Of a stretch of 15,604 nt of DNA, positions 1-6,539 are shown in pieces (within the stretch, counting starts at the first letter, position 1; each line of letters opens with the position of its first letter). The position numbers and the translations under genes were made by a program. The stretch covers positions 1 to 15,604 of the forward strand of contig JAQVZT010000026.1 in NCBI GenBank assembly GCA_028708055.1. Direction: 5' to 3'. This stretch comes from Methanothrix sp. (GTDB lineage Archaea; Halobacteriota; Methanosarcinia; Methanotrichales; Methanotrichaceae). The notes beneath the pieces are model-generated. The model was given only the letters and a program-made list of their open reading frames with translations, made no database searches and was not told the DNA's origin.

Positions 1-254
1 CAAGTCTTCAGCTTTTCCCTGATCTGGTATTGCGAAGTGCTGACAATTTTGCCTGCAATGGACTCTTTTTCCGCCCTCCCTTTTTCCATGGAAGAGACGA
101 GAAGCGTGCTCTCCTCCTGAGCCAGGAAGGCAAATCTGTCTCCCGCCAGGAAATGAGAGAGATAATACATATCGGCATCACTGAAGCTATCACCTACAAA
201 GAGAAAGCCGTCCAGATTATGCCGATCTAAAAATGTCTGGATAGAAGAAGGCAC
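1..254 (-). CDS. Xaa-Pro peptidase (M24 family), N-terminal part, cut by the window edge
   Basis: The minus-strand frame is open from just after the GGGP synthase stop to the window edge and gives 84 residues. It resembles the creatinase-type N-terminal domain of archaeal Xaa-Pro dipeptidases/aminopeptidases: a strand-forming LDGFLFVGDS, then DADMYYLSHF, then the family-typical LLVSSMEKGRAEKES. The metal-binding catalytic domain would lie outside the window, so activity cannot be judged. I chose a GTG start at 254-252 because an AAGGT Shine-Dalgarno-like sequence lies 8 nt upstream and an in-frame TAG (the GGGP synthase stop) sits just before. The start is only 6 nt after the preceding stop, which suggests an operon. 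By family knowledge it is a cytoplasmic peptidase releasing residues next to proline. The family call rests on remembered motif patterns. Confidence 0.8.
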   Translation of the reverse strand, partial: MPSSIQTFLDRHNLDGFLFVGDSFSDADMYYLSHFLAGDRFAFLAQEESTLLVSSMEKGRAEKESIAGKIVSTSQYQIREKLKT

Positions 255-260
255 AATTAA

Positions 261-1019
261 CTACCTTCGAATGGATTTTGTTATACCTGAGACAAAGGCG
301 GCAACATCCTGGCTCTTCTCCACGCCGGTTCCGGTGACGATCAGGTCCGCTCCTGCGGCTACAAGCTCCGCCGCGGCTTCGCCGGAACGAATTCCTCCGC
401 CGACAATGACCAGAACATCGCCCAGAAGCTTCTTGACCAGGGAGACCATGCCGACCGGCACGGGAGAGTCTGCGCCTGAACCTGCTTCCAGGTAAACGAG
501 CCTCATGCCCATGTACTTGGCCGCCAGGGCATAAGCGGCAGCCAGTTCCGGCTTTCTTCGCGGAATGAGCCTGGCATCGCCCACAAAGCCCACTGTCCCC
601 CCCGGCTCGATTATGATGTATGCCATTGGTATCGGCTCAAGGCCGTAGCGAAAGACCAGAGGAGCACCAAGAGCCTGGTTTTCTACGATATAAGCCGGGC
701 TGCGGGAGTTAAGCAGGCTCATGAAGAAGACGGCATCAGCATTTTCGCATAGACCTGCTACGCTGCTGGGAAACAAAATCACCGGGAGATCGGTCTTATC
801 CTTGATCTCCCGCACGGTTTCGTAGAGCAGGACTCCAGCCGCACCCACTGAGCCGCCCACCATGATGGCATCAGTGCCGCCTCTGGCAGCGGCCAGAGCC
901 ATAGCACCTGCCTGAGCAGGGCTCTGGGAATCCGGATCGATCAGAGTCAGATGTCCGGCTCCACGCTCGGCTACCGCTTTGGCAAGAAGCAGCTCGACCT
1001 TGCCTCTCTCAAGCATCAT
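261..1019 (-). CDS. Geranylgeranylglyceryl phosphate synthase
   Basis: This enzyme joins geranylgeranyl diphosphate to sn-glycerol-1-phosphate, forming the first ether bond of archaeal membrane lipids. The 252-residue length fits the family. Visible family features are LTLIDPDSQSP (about residues 24-34), GGTDAIMVGGSVG (47-59), LFPSSV (82-87), DAVFFMSLLNSRSP (95-108), YIIIEPGGTVGFVGDA (134-149), the YLEAGSGA phosphate-binding region (176-183) and VGGGIRSGEAA (207-217), all on a TIM-barrel pattern. I start at the ATG at 1019, which shares its A with the TGA stop of the L40e gene (TGATG), a coupling arrangement. An in-frame TTG one codon upstream (1022) is a weaker alternative. The gene sits between L40e and a peptidase in one minus-strand transcription unit. 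Confidence 0.95.
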   Translation of the reverse strand: MMLERGKVELLLAKAVAERGAGHLTLIDPDSQSPAQAGAMALAAARGGTDAIMVGGSVGAAGVLLYETVREIKDKTDLPVILFPSSVAGLCENADAVFFMSLLNSRSPAYIVENQALGAPLVFRYGLEPIPMAYIIIEPGGTVGFVGDARLIPRRKPELAAAYALAAKYMGMRLVYLEAGSGADSPVPVGMVSLVKKLLGDVLVIVGGGIRSGEAAAELVAAGADLIVTGTGVEKSQDVAAFVSGITKSIRR

Positions 1020-1168
1020 CAAGCGGTCTTATTCTCTTTGGACTTCATCCTCAGCCCTTTGTAGCCGCACTTGCGGCAGCGGGTCGCCCTTACGGGATTT
1101 CGTGCGTTGCAGTTCATGCATATCTTGAGATTCAGTATTCGCTTTTCAGCTTCTGGAAATCTAGCCAT
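1019..1168 (-). CDS. rpl40e: 50S ribosomal protein L40e
   Basis: A 49-residue basic protein beginning MARFPEAEKRIL. It has a zinc ribbon of two CxxC pairs (Cys17/Cys20 and Cys31/Cys34), the second in the family-typical CRKCGYKGLR context. Archaeal L40e is a stand-alone zinc-binding large-subunit protein of about 50 residues; in eukaryotes it is the ubiquitin-fusion ribosomal protein. The start ATG is 50 nt downstream of the 3' end of the tRNA-Ser gene and is preceded by AAGG-type sequence. A weak TATA-like AATTATAG lies at about 1206-1213 on this strand, so the gene may be transcribed with the tRNA or from its own promoter. Its stop overlaps the next start (TGATG). Confidence 0.95.
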   Translation of the reverse strand: MARFPEAEKRILNLKICMNCNARNPVRATRCRKCGYKGLRMKSKENKTA

Positions 1169-1232
1169 AACCTTATCGCCTTTTTCTGTTTGGATATGAA
1201 GCTTTCTATAATTATTAGCGCCGGGGTTGGGA

Positions 1233-1264
1233 TTTTCCTGTGCAAGCTATTGCGCTCATCACAT
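1233..1264 (-). other. Predicted tRNA intron 2 (T-loop, position 59/60), 32 nt
   Basis: The T-loop reads TTCAAA, then 32 extra nt, then T before the CCCAA half of the T-stem. Splicing restores the standard 7-nt loop TTCAAAT. The insert has its own hairpin, TGTG-A-TGAGC, loop GCAATA, GCTTG-CACA. Around the junctions the strand reads T-stem, TTCA, bulge AAA, intron helix, GGAA, bulge AAT, T-stem. TTCA/GGAA form three pairs plus an A/G mismatch. Cutting each 3-nt bulge after its second base, as the archaeal splicing endonuclease does, yields exactly TTCAAA joined to T. Confidence 0.8.
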
Positions 1265-1313
1265 TTTGAACCCAAGCGTCCCAGGAAGGGACAACAGGTC
1301 TCGAGCCTGCCGC

Positions 1314-1346
1314 GTATGAACTCCTGTGGGCTTGCTGCCCGCAGAA
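1314..1346 (-). other. Predicted tRNA intron 1 (D-arm, near position 23/24), about 33 nt
   Basis: Removing this stretch joins GGACAAT to GCGGCAGG. The result is a standard archaeal serine D-arm (GCA paired with TGC, then G26 and the anticodon stem). The region forms a hairpin: AATTTCTG-C-GGGC, loop AGCAA, GCCC-A-CAGGAGTT, with one C/A mismatch. A possible helix GGAC/GTTC flanks AAT on the 5' side and ATAC on the 3' side, a relaxed rather than canonical bulge-helix-bulge. An alternative junction after CTGC (1344-1341) would leave a 4-bp D-stem but an unusually long D-loop without A21. Confidence 0.6.
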
Positions 1347-1369
1347 ATTGTCCGCTCTGCCACCCCGGC

Positions 1370-1389
1370 TCAGACTATTCTCCGTCTGA
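1370..1389. repeat. 6-bp inverted repeat between the tRNA gene and the malic enzyme TATA box
   Basis: TCAGAC (1370-1375) and GTCTGA (1384-1389) are exact reverse complements with an 8-nt spacer, directly 5' of tRNA position 1. They could be a leader hairpin of the tRNA precursor or a regulator site in the divergent promoter region. It is short enough to be chance. Confidence 0.35.
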
Positions 1390-1395
1390 CCCATG

Positions 1396-1404
1396 CTTTA
1401 TATC
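1396..1404. promoter_or_regulatory. TATA box, possibly shared by tRNA-Ser (minus) and malic enzyme (plus)
   Basis: The near-palindromic CTTTATAT / ATATAAAG lies about 30 nt upstream of tRNA position 1 on the minus strand. It is also about 50 nt upstream of the malic enzyme ATG on the plus strand, leaving a leader of about 25 nt that includes the AGGAG site. Spacing fits archaeal TATA boxes in both directions. Confidence 0.5.
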
Positions 1405-1451
1405 TGTTGCTCCTCCCTATTAGCGGCAGAACCCTAAAAACAGGAGTTGTT

Positions 1452-2696
1452 ATGTCTCTTAGAGATGATGCTTTAGCATTTCACAAAGATGCCAGGGGCA
1501 AGATTGCCGTCCACAGCAAGGTGCCCTGCAAAACGGTGCGTGACCTCTCGCTGGCCTATACTCCAGGAGTGGCCGAGCCCTGTCGCGAGATCGAGAAAAA
1601 TCCGGACGACGTTTATGAGTACACCTCAAAAGGAAATATCGTAGCCGTGGTAACCGATGGAACCGCCGTCCTGGGCCTGGGCGATATCGGGTCTCTGGCC
1701 TCCATACCGGTAATGGAAGGAAAGGCCATACTCTTCAAGAACTTCGCGGGCATCGATGCATTTCCCATAGCTGTAGGCAGCAAGGACCCCTCGGTCATCG
1801 TGGAGACGGTGGCCCGAATCGAGGGCGTCTTCGGCGGCATCAACCTGGAGGACATCAGCGCGCCCCGGTGCTTCGAGGTGGAAACTCGTCTCAAGAAGCT
1901 CCTCTCTATACCGGTGTTTCACGATGATCAGCATGGCACCGCAGTGGTCGCCCTGGCGGCACTGATCAATGCCCTCAAAGTCGTCGGCAAGAGCTTTGAC
2001 CAGATAAGGGTCGCAGTGAGCGGCGCGGGGGCTGCGGGTATCGCGGTCACCAAGTTCCTCTACAGCTTCGGGGTGAAGGATGCTATACTCTGTGATAGCC
2101 GGGGAGTGATCCACCAGGGCAGGTCCGACCTCAATTCTGCCAAGCAGGAGATCGCCAGCCTGACCAACCCCAGAAACGTCACCGGAAGCCTGGCAGATGC
2201 GATCCGGGGAGCGGATGTCTTTCTGGGCCTATCCGTGGCAGGCATTGTGACGCCGGAAATGGTCCGGAGCATGGCAGCAGATGCCATTGTCTTTGCTATG
2301 GCCAATCCCGTGCCAGAGATCATGCCGGAGCTGGCTTTACAGGCAGGAGCGCGGGTGGTGGCCACCGGCCGGTCCGATTTCCCCAATCAGGTCAACAATG
2401 TCCTGGGATTCCCCGGGATCTTTCGCGGTGCTTTGGACGTGAGGGCGTCAGACATCAATGAGTCAATGAAAGTCGCAGCTTCCAGGGCTATTGCCGGACT
2501 GGTGGAGAACGTATCCGAAAGGTGCATCATTCCCTCGCCACTGGACCGGCGGGTGGTTCCGGCGGTGGCCTCAGCCGTTGCCCGTGCAGCCATAGAAACG
2601 AAAGTGGCACGCTCTCCGATGGACCCAGCCGAGGTGGCTAAAAAGGCGGAAGCGATGGTGGCCAGCCTGGAAAAGAGCGCCTGCCCTGCACCCTGA
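1452..2696 (+). CDS. NAD(P)-dependent malic enzyme (oxaloacetate-decarboxylating)
   Basis: A 414-residue protein that oxidatively decarboxylates malate to pyruvate and CO2, an anaplerotic or pyruvate-supplying step in the cytoplasm. It has AYTPGVAEPC with the catalytic Tyr36, the VMEGKAILFKNFAGIDAFPI region with Lys91, metal-ligand residues in NLEDI (about 131-135) and FHDDQHGT (156-163), a Rossmann GAGAAG (191-196), and the late NPVPE and GRSDFPNQVNN motifs. The length matches the short prokaryotic form without the phosphotransacetylase-like tail. The frame stays open upstream to 1326, but I start at ATG 1452. AGGAG lies 6 nt before it, homology begins there, and the upstream part overlaps the tRNA. 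It stands alone; 79 A-rich bases follow before the convergent protease gene. The cofactor (NAD or NADP) cannot be decided by eye. Confidence 0.95.
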   Translation: MSLRDDALAFHKDARGKIAVHSKVPCKTVRDLSLAYTPGVAEPCREIEKNPDDVYEYTSKGNIVAVVTDGTAVLGLGDIGSLASIPVMEGKAILFKNFAGIDAFPIAVGSKDPSVIVETVARIEGVFGGINLEDISAPRCFEVETRLKKLLSIPVFHDDQHGTAVVALAALINALKVVGKSFDQIRVAVSGAGAAGIAVTKFLYSFGVKDAILCDSRGVIHQGRSDLNSAKQEIASLTNPRNVTGSLADAIRGADVFLGLSVAGIVTPEMVRSMAADAIVFAMANPVPEIMPELALQAGARVVATGRSDFPNQVNNVLGFPGIFRGALDVRASDINESMKVAASRAIAGLVENVSERCIIPSPLDRRVVPAVASAVARAAIETKVARSPMDPAEVAKKAEAMVASLEKSACPAP

Positions 2697-2714
2697 TGGA
2701 AAAAGAGAATTAAG

Positions 2715-2786
2715 AAGACAAAGAATATAAATAAAATAGAAAAATTAAAAAGAACAACGAAAAGGAATAGAGAAGTCACGACTTCT
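2715..2786 (-). terminator. T-rich termination region after the secreted protease gene
   Basis: On the minus strand a perfect 6-bp hairpin (AGAAGT, loop CGTG, ACTTCT; 2771-2786) overlaps the protease stop codon. It is followed by a long T-rich stretch with several T runs (about 2715-2765). Archaeal termination depends mainly on T tracts. No comparable T tract follows the malic enzyme on the plus strand. Confidence 0.45.
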
Positions 2787-4770
2787 TAGAACAGGAACAG
2801 GTCCTCTTGACCTGTCCTGCTCTTTCCGTCCTTGCCTTGAGGGCAGCCAGATACCTGGAGCTTGTGGCCGCTTCACGAATCCTCACTGCTCTGCAGGCCG
2901 ACCACTGAGATTTGCCGCCATTACCATCCATGGCCATGACCTTGATCTTGTAGGCTCCTGCCTGGCTCCAGCTATGCGGCATCTGCACAGAAGTTCCAGA
3001 ATCCACCATCTCGCTCTGCGAGGTGCTGCCATCCCCCCAATCAAAGATATAGGCTACCTGGTCCTGATTGGGATCTGTGGCATACCCTTTGAATGAAATG
3101 GGCCTGTCCACATTGCCGGATGCAGCGCCCATTGGCGGGGACGGCCTGTTTGGCGGATTGTTATTGTAGATCATTACTGCCAGGCGGGCGGAGCTGGGGG
3201 ACTGGCTGCCCTGCTCGTCGATGGCTGTGGCCCGCACATAGTAGGTGCCAGGCTTTTCCCAGGAATGAGATGAGCTGACGATTGTACCGGATGGGACAGA
3301 CTCAGTCTCAGAGGCGGTGCCGTCACCCCAATCGAAGGAAAAGCGCACCGGATCTCCTTCCGGATCACTGGCTGATGCAGCAAAGCTCAGCGGGCTAAGG
3401 GCGACCCCTTTCGCCGGTCCCTGGGGCTCGGATGGCGCTTGAGGGGCCTGGTTTCCGTTTTCCGGGTAGCTCATGTCCAATGTCATCCAGAAGAAGGCGT
3501 TTCCGAGATCCGCGTAGCTGCAATTGTAGTTCATGTCCATGCTCATGCGGAAGAGGCCGGATGGACGCCCTGCGGTCTTGCCCCAGCTATTGAGCATGAT
3601 CCAGTAGCGGTTATTGGGGTCGGTCTCGTCGTATCCCACGCAGAGGACGGCGTGGCCGCCTCCGTTCTTATAATCAAAGGTTCTGCCGTCTGCCCCGTCC
3701 GGCTGCCAGACTGCGCTCTCCGGCTGGGAGCCCCAGAAGGAAAAGAAGTCATCCCAGGCGCTCTTGTCGGGCAAGAAATAGCCAAACCAGATCCCTTTGC
3801 CCTGAAGCAGGACGTTCTTGATGTTGGAGATGGCTTCTTCTCGGGACAGATTGTGAGTGGGGATGGTATTGACGGAGATGGCCGACAGTTCGTAATGAGG
3901 CTCGGTTGATATGAACGAAGCGGGCACCGATGAGCATGCGCCGCAATCATTTTTTCCGTCCCTGTAGTGGGCGTTGCTGTTGGACCAGGGCACCATTAAT
4001 TTTTTGTCCTGGTAAAAGCCGGCCAGGTCAGAGAGCCAGCCGCCGCAGCATGCCCCGTTGTCGCCGCAGCCGCCGTTATAGTTGGAGACGAGGTACTGCA
4101 CAGACAGGCGGTCTGAGATGCCCTTCTGGCGGGCATAATCCAGCTCCATCACGGCCGTTCCTGCCCAGGCCCAGCAGTTGCCGCAGGTGCCCTGGTCGCG
4201 CTCCGAGGGAGTGTACTTGAGATGATCGAGCAGATTGAAGGCAGCCACGGGTGTAGAGGCCATTTTGCCTTCGATCTCGGGGCTGAGGTAGGCTCTGGCG
4301 GAACTATCGTACTGCCCGGCCCAGAGGCTGGCCTCCTTCTGGGTGGGGTGCATGATCGGATAGGTCCTGGGAGCTAGGGAAGCGCTGGCCTGCGGCGCGA
4401 AGAATCCCCAGTCCAGGCCGGAGGCGCTCTTATCGGTGAGCGTCACCACATAGCTGCCAGAACCTGGCGCAGTCAGGCTCCCGCCCGAGGAGGGCTGCAC
4501 CGTCAGTTCATAGCTGCCCGGCGAGAGGTTATCAAAAGAGTACCCTCCGGATTCGTTCGTGCTGGCCGATAATATGGCATTTCCTTCCAGGGAGAGCCCG
4601 ATGGCGATATTTGCCAGGGTCTGCTCACCCGGCGAGAAGAAGCCGTCGCTATTGGCATCCTGAAATGCGGTGCCGCTCAGGGAGAGTGCGGCAGTTGCCG
4701 GCTGTGAGAATGATAATAGGAATAACAGCATGGTCAGGCAGGAGAGATGTTTGCGGGATTGGGAAATCAT
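2776..4770 (-). CDS. Secreted papain-like (C1) cysteine protease with SdrD-type and two PKD domains
   Basis: A 664-residue exported protein. Residues 1-28 look like a signal peptide ending ATA-A. Residues 30-125 form an SdrD/Cna-B-like beta domain (GTAFQDANSDGFFSPGE, GGYSFDNLSPGSYELTV). Residues about 130-190 may be a propeptide, with the ERFNIN type not evident. The C1 peptidase core spans about 175-435 with the full catalytic set: Gln193 (DQGTCG), Cys199 (GNCWAWA), His373 (GGGHAVLCVGY) and Asn394 (LNSWG). Two PKD domains follow (about 445-535 and 540-632), each with an FDWGDG motif. The tail is basic with a Cys-x-Cys pair near the end and no visible membrane anchor or sorting motif. It probably degrades or processes surface proteins outside the cell. 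It is monocistronic, with a TATA box at 4804-4812, and converges on the malic enzyme gene. Confidence 0.93.
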   Translation of the reverse strand: MISQSRKHLSCLTMLLFLLSFSQPATAALSLSGTAFQDANSDGFFSPGEQTLANIAIGLSLEGNAILSASTNESGGYSFDNLSPGSYELTVQPSSGGSLTAPGSGSYVVTLTDKSASGLDWGFFAPQASASLAPRTYPIMHPTQKEASLWAGQYDSSARAYLSPEIEGKMASTPVAAFNLLDHLKYTPSERDQGTCGNCWAWAGTAVMELDYARQKGISDRLSVQYLVSNYNGGCGDNGACCGGWLSDLAGFYQDKKLMVPWSNSNAHYRDGKNDCGACSSVPASFISTEPHYELSAISVNTIPTHNLSREEAISNIKNVLLQGKGIWFGYFLPDKSAWDDFFSFWGSQPESAVWQPDGADGRTFDYKNGGGHAVLCVGYDETDPNNRYWIMLNSWGKTAGRPSGLFRMSMDMNYNCSYADLGNAFFWMTLDMSYPENGNQAPQAPSEPQGPAKGVALSPLSFAASASDPEGDPVRFSFDWGDGTASETESVPSGTIVSSSHSWEKPGTYYVRATAIDEQGSQSPSSARLAVMIYNNNPPNRPSPPMGAASGNVDRPISFKGYATDPNQDQVAYIFDWGDGSTSQSEMVDSGTSVQMPHSWSQAGAYKIKVMAMDGNGGKSQWSACRAVRIREAATSSRYLAALKARTERAGQVKRTCSCSKKS

Positions 4771-4803
4771 ATTAACACACCATATATATTTAGACTGAAT
4801 AGA

Positions 4804-4812
4804 GATATAAAG
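4804..4812. promoter_or_regulatory. TATA box of the protease gene; could also serve the small plus-strand ORF
   Basis: CTTTATATC on the minus strand lies about 38 nt upstream of the protease ATG, predicting a short leader. Read on the plus strand it is GATATAAAG, about 75 nt before the tiny ORF at 4884. A second AT-rich word at 4781-4792 is too close to the protease start to be its TATA box. Confidence 0.5.
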
Positions 4813-4883
4813 TTTTGCTGTAGGTTTGGCAGATCCGTCAGGTATATGGCTTTGGAAATCGCAGGGAATATGGGCGAATTTTT

Positions 4884-5000
4884 ATGAAGAAGACGGCAAA
4901 AGGCAGGAATAAGAGCGAAAAGGATATAAGGCGAAGGCTAAAGAACAGCCTGCCGTGGAGCCTGTCGCGGTGGGTGGCCAGGGTGCTGAAAAAGATGTGA
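4884..5000 (+). CDS. Possible 38-residue basic small protein, function unknown
   Basis: An ATG-to-TGA frame beginning MKKTAKGRNK, containing RRRLKNSLPW and ending RVLKKM. About 40 percent of residues are Lys or Arg, and the second half (SLPWSLSRWVARVLKKM) could form an amphipathic cationic helix. It lies alone on the plus strand between two minus-strand genes. The ribosome-binding site is poor. A TATA-like word (4804-4812) is in a usable position. It could be a real small RNA- or membrane-binding protein, or a chance frame; no homology can be claimed from sight. Apart from this frame I see nothing in 4771-5038. Confidence 0.3.
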   Translation: MKKTAKGRNKSEKDIRRRLKNSLPWSLSRWVARVLKKM

Positions 5001-5038
5001 TGGCAGCAATTGCAGATCGCATCCTGCCAACTTCCAGT

Positions 5039-6532
5039 TCAGGTCATTTCGGTTTTTAACTCGGGTGCAAAATAGAAATAGATTAATGCGGGCAAAAGAA
5101 TCAAAGAAAAAAATGTTAAATATAACATAACCAGAAAATTCTCGGGATGAGCATCGCTGAGCGTCTTTATGTATGTGTCATGAATACTAATTGAATAAAA
5201 CACTATCCATAAAACACAATAAACACCTGCTGCGATTTCAAACTTCTTGGCATATTGCTTGAGATTGGATAGCTTATCTGTGGCAAATATTGCCAGCAAT
5301 ATGCTTAGAAAAGTTATGCAAACACCCATTATGGCTAGATGATTAAGTTCTCTTTCGACATTCTCGATGGATGAACGGTTTACTGTTATAGATATAATTA
5401 AAAGAAACCATAAACTGCACACGAGAGTCCATTTAGTTATGAATTTTCTCTGTTCCGCTTCATTTTCTTTGATGCTAGATAGCAGATGAAGCGAATAATT
5501 GGATACAGATGATAATACTATGAGCAGCAATAAAAGAAATATAAAATCCAGCCTAAATATTACGTATTGAATAATAATAGTAACAATTGCATATAAACCC
5601 AATCTGCTATGCAAACCCAAAGAATGATAGTTGAAAAAGATAACTGATAGTATAATCGCGACAAAAGCAAATATCAAGTAATCTCTGCGAATTGCCTCTT
5701 CTGGATCGGCCCGAGGCTCCTTTTCAGGCCAATTGCTCAATGGACTACTCCAATAATCTCCACCATCGCTATCTATGAGATGCAGCTTCAAATATGCCAA
5801 TTCCGATAAATATAGTGAAATATTTATAGTATTATTGTCGAGCGGATCTTCCTTCATGCTTATGTTTCCGCTATATCCAGGAATGCGCCTTCCATTTTTG
5901 AATAAAGCCCATTCAACGAAGCGACTATCCTCGTCGTTTATAGTGAATTGTGCCAGCTTCTCCTTTTCAGAGATGATGGGCCCTATGACATCTGGATTTC
6001 TATTGACTATTTCGATTGATGATGATATCCTGCGTCCAGCAGGCCGAATATCGACAAAGGACCTATCTGCCAAATTATAAGTTCTATTTAGCCGGCATTC
6101 TAATGTAGGTGAAATGTTAAGCATTATTTCTATGAGATATCTCCTGCTCCCATTATTATTATCAAACAGTGGAACATAATATCTTCTGAATCCATCTGGT
6201 GTTGAATAGAAATAGGGCTTCTCGGATTTGTGGCCTATTTCTGGAGGATATACTACTCTTGGCTCATATCGCGGGGTTTCATTGATCTCAAAACTCCTGT
6301 TAGCTTTAAAGATGAAGGATTTCTCACCAGTCTTGCCACTGCAATTTAGTTTATATTCGATTTGTATGATCTCATTTCTCAAATATACTCCTTTATCGGG
6401 GAACGCAGTTATATTTTCGATTTTAAAAATTGCAGGCGGGCTTTGAGAATAGACTATATTCAATCCGATTATTAATATAAGCGCCAATGCAGCGAGTCGC
6501 CCTACTGATCTATCGCAATGGTTCTTCAACAT
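5039..6532 (-). CDS. Membrane protein with extracellular domain and about seven C-terminal membrane segments, unknown function
   Basis: I do not recognise the family. The 497-residue product has an N-terminal hydrophobic segment (about residues 13-29, ending VYSQ), likely a signal peptide or anchor. A roughly 250-residue presumably extracellular region follows, rich in N-x-S/T sites (for example NIT, NCS, NRS, NET, NIS, NRT, NNT). Then come seven hydrophobic stretches at about 284-301, 312-326, 329-345, 367-384, 400-418, 433-450 and 466-488. The start is ATG 6532 rather than the upstream TTG at 6538: AGGTGA, which includes the stop of the preceding gene, lies 7 nt before it. That spacing implies translational coupling with the beta-helix gene. 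The DNA is visibly more AT-rich than the metabolic genes around it. The layout suggests a surface sensor or transporter-like partner of the neighbouring secreted protein, which is inference only. Confidence 0.85.
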   Translation of the reverse strand: MLKNHCDRSVGRLAALALILIIGLNIVYSQSPPAIFKIENITAFPDKGVYLRNEIIQIEYKLNCSGKTGEKSFIFKANRSFEINETPRYEPRVVYPPEIGHKSEKPYFYSTPDGFRRYYVPLFDNNNGSRRYLIEIMLNISPTLECRLNRTYNLADRSFVDIRPAGRRISSSIEIVNRNPDVIGPIISEKEKLAQFTINDEDSRFVEWALFKNGRRIPGYSGNISMKEDPLDNNTINISLYLSELAYLKLHLIDSDGGDYWSSPLSNWPEKEPRADPEEAIRRDYLIFAFVAIILSVIFFNYHSLGLHSRLGLYAIVTIIIQYVIFRLDFIFLLLLLIVLSSVSNYSLHLLSSIKENEAEQRKFITKWTLVCSLWFLLIISITVNRSSIENVERELNHLAIMGVCITFLSILLAIFATDKLSNLKQYAKKFEIAAGVYCVLWIVFYSISIHDTYIKTLSDAHPENFLVMLYLTFFSLILLPALIYFYFAPELKTEMT

Positions 6533-6539
6533 ATGCAAT

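Larger units (their letters stand above)
1219..1369 (-). tRNA. tRNA-Ser(CGA), interrupted by two non-canonical introns
   Basis: Folding the minus strand gives a complete type II tRNA. The acceptor stem GCCGGGG (1369-1363) pairs over 7 bp with CCCCGGC (1226-1220), and the discriminator is G at 1219. The anticodon stem GCAGG/CCTGT (1310-1306, 1298-1294) frames the loop CTCGAGA, so the anticodon is CGA (1303-1301). The long variable arm is GTCCC-TTCCT-GGGAC (1292-1278). The T-stem is TTGGG (1275-1271) with CCCAA (1231-1227). Long variable arm and G73 are serine-tRNA features. The stems only fit if about 33 nt are removed from the D-arm and 32 nt from the T-loop; there is no 37/38 intron. Predicted exons are 1369-1347, 1313-1265 and 1232-1219, giving 86 nt before CCA, which is not encoded. 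The T-loop intron is well supported; the exact D-arm boundaries are less certain. I ran no tRNA search program. Confidence 0.87.

Noticed and set aside
1311..1344. Alternative tRNA fold with CTGC as the D-stem 3' half and intron at 25/26
   Set aside because: It gives a 4-bp stem but a 12-nt D-loop lacking the expected A before the stem; the 23/24 junction restores the archaeal serine consensus. Kept as the main alternative.
1326..1451. 42-residue N-terminal extension of the malic enzyme
   Set aside because: It overlaps the tRNA-Ser exon and D-arm intron, has no family similarity, and a good AGGAG site precedes ATG 1452.
1626..2114. Long minus-strand open frame (162 codons) inside the malic enzyme gene
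   Set aside because: It lies fully within a clearly real gene on the other strand and its translation has no recognisable pattern; it reflects GC-rich codon structure.
3439..3909. Plus-strand open frame (156 codons) inside the protease gene
   Set aside because: It is antisense to the catalytic domain, whose motifs are intact, so it is a shadow.
5003..5032. GGCAG...CTGCC inverted repeat as a terminator after the membrane protein gene
   Set aside because: The stem is only 5 bp with a 17-20 nt loop and no T tract follows on the minus strand.
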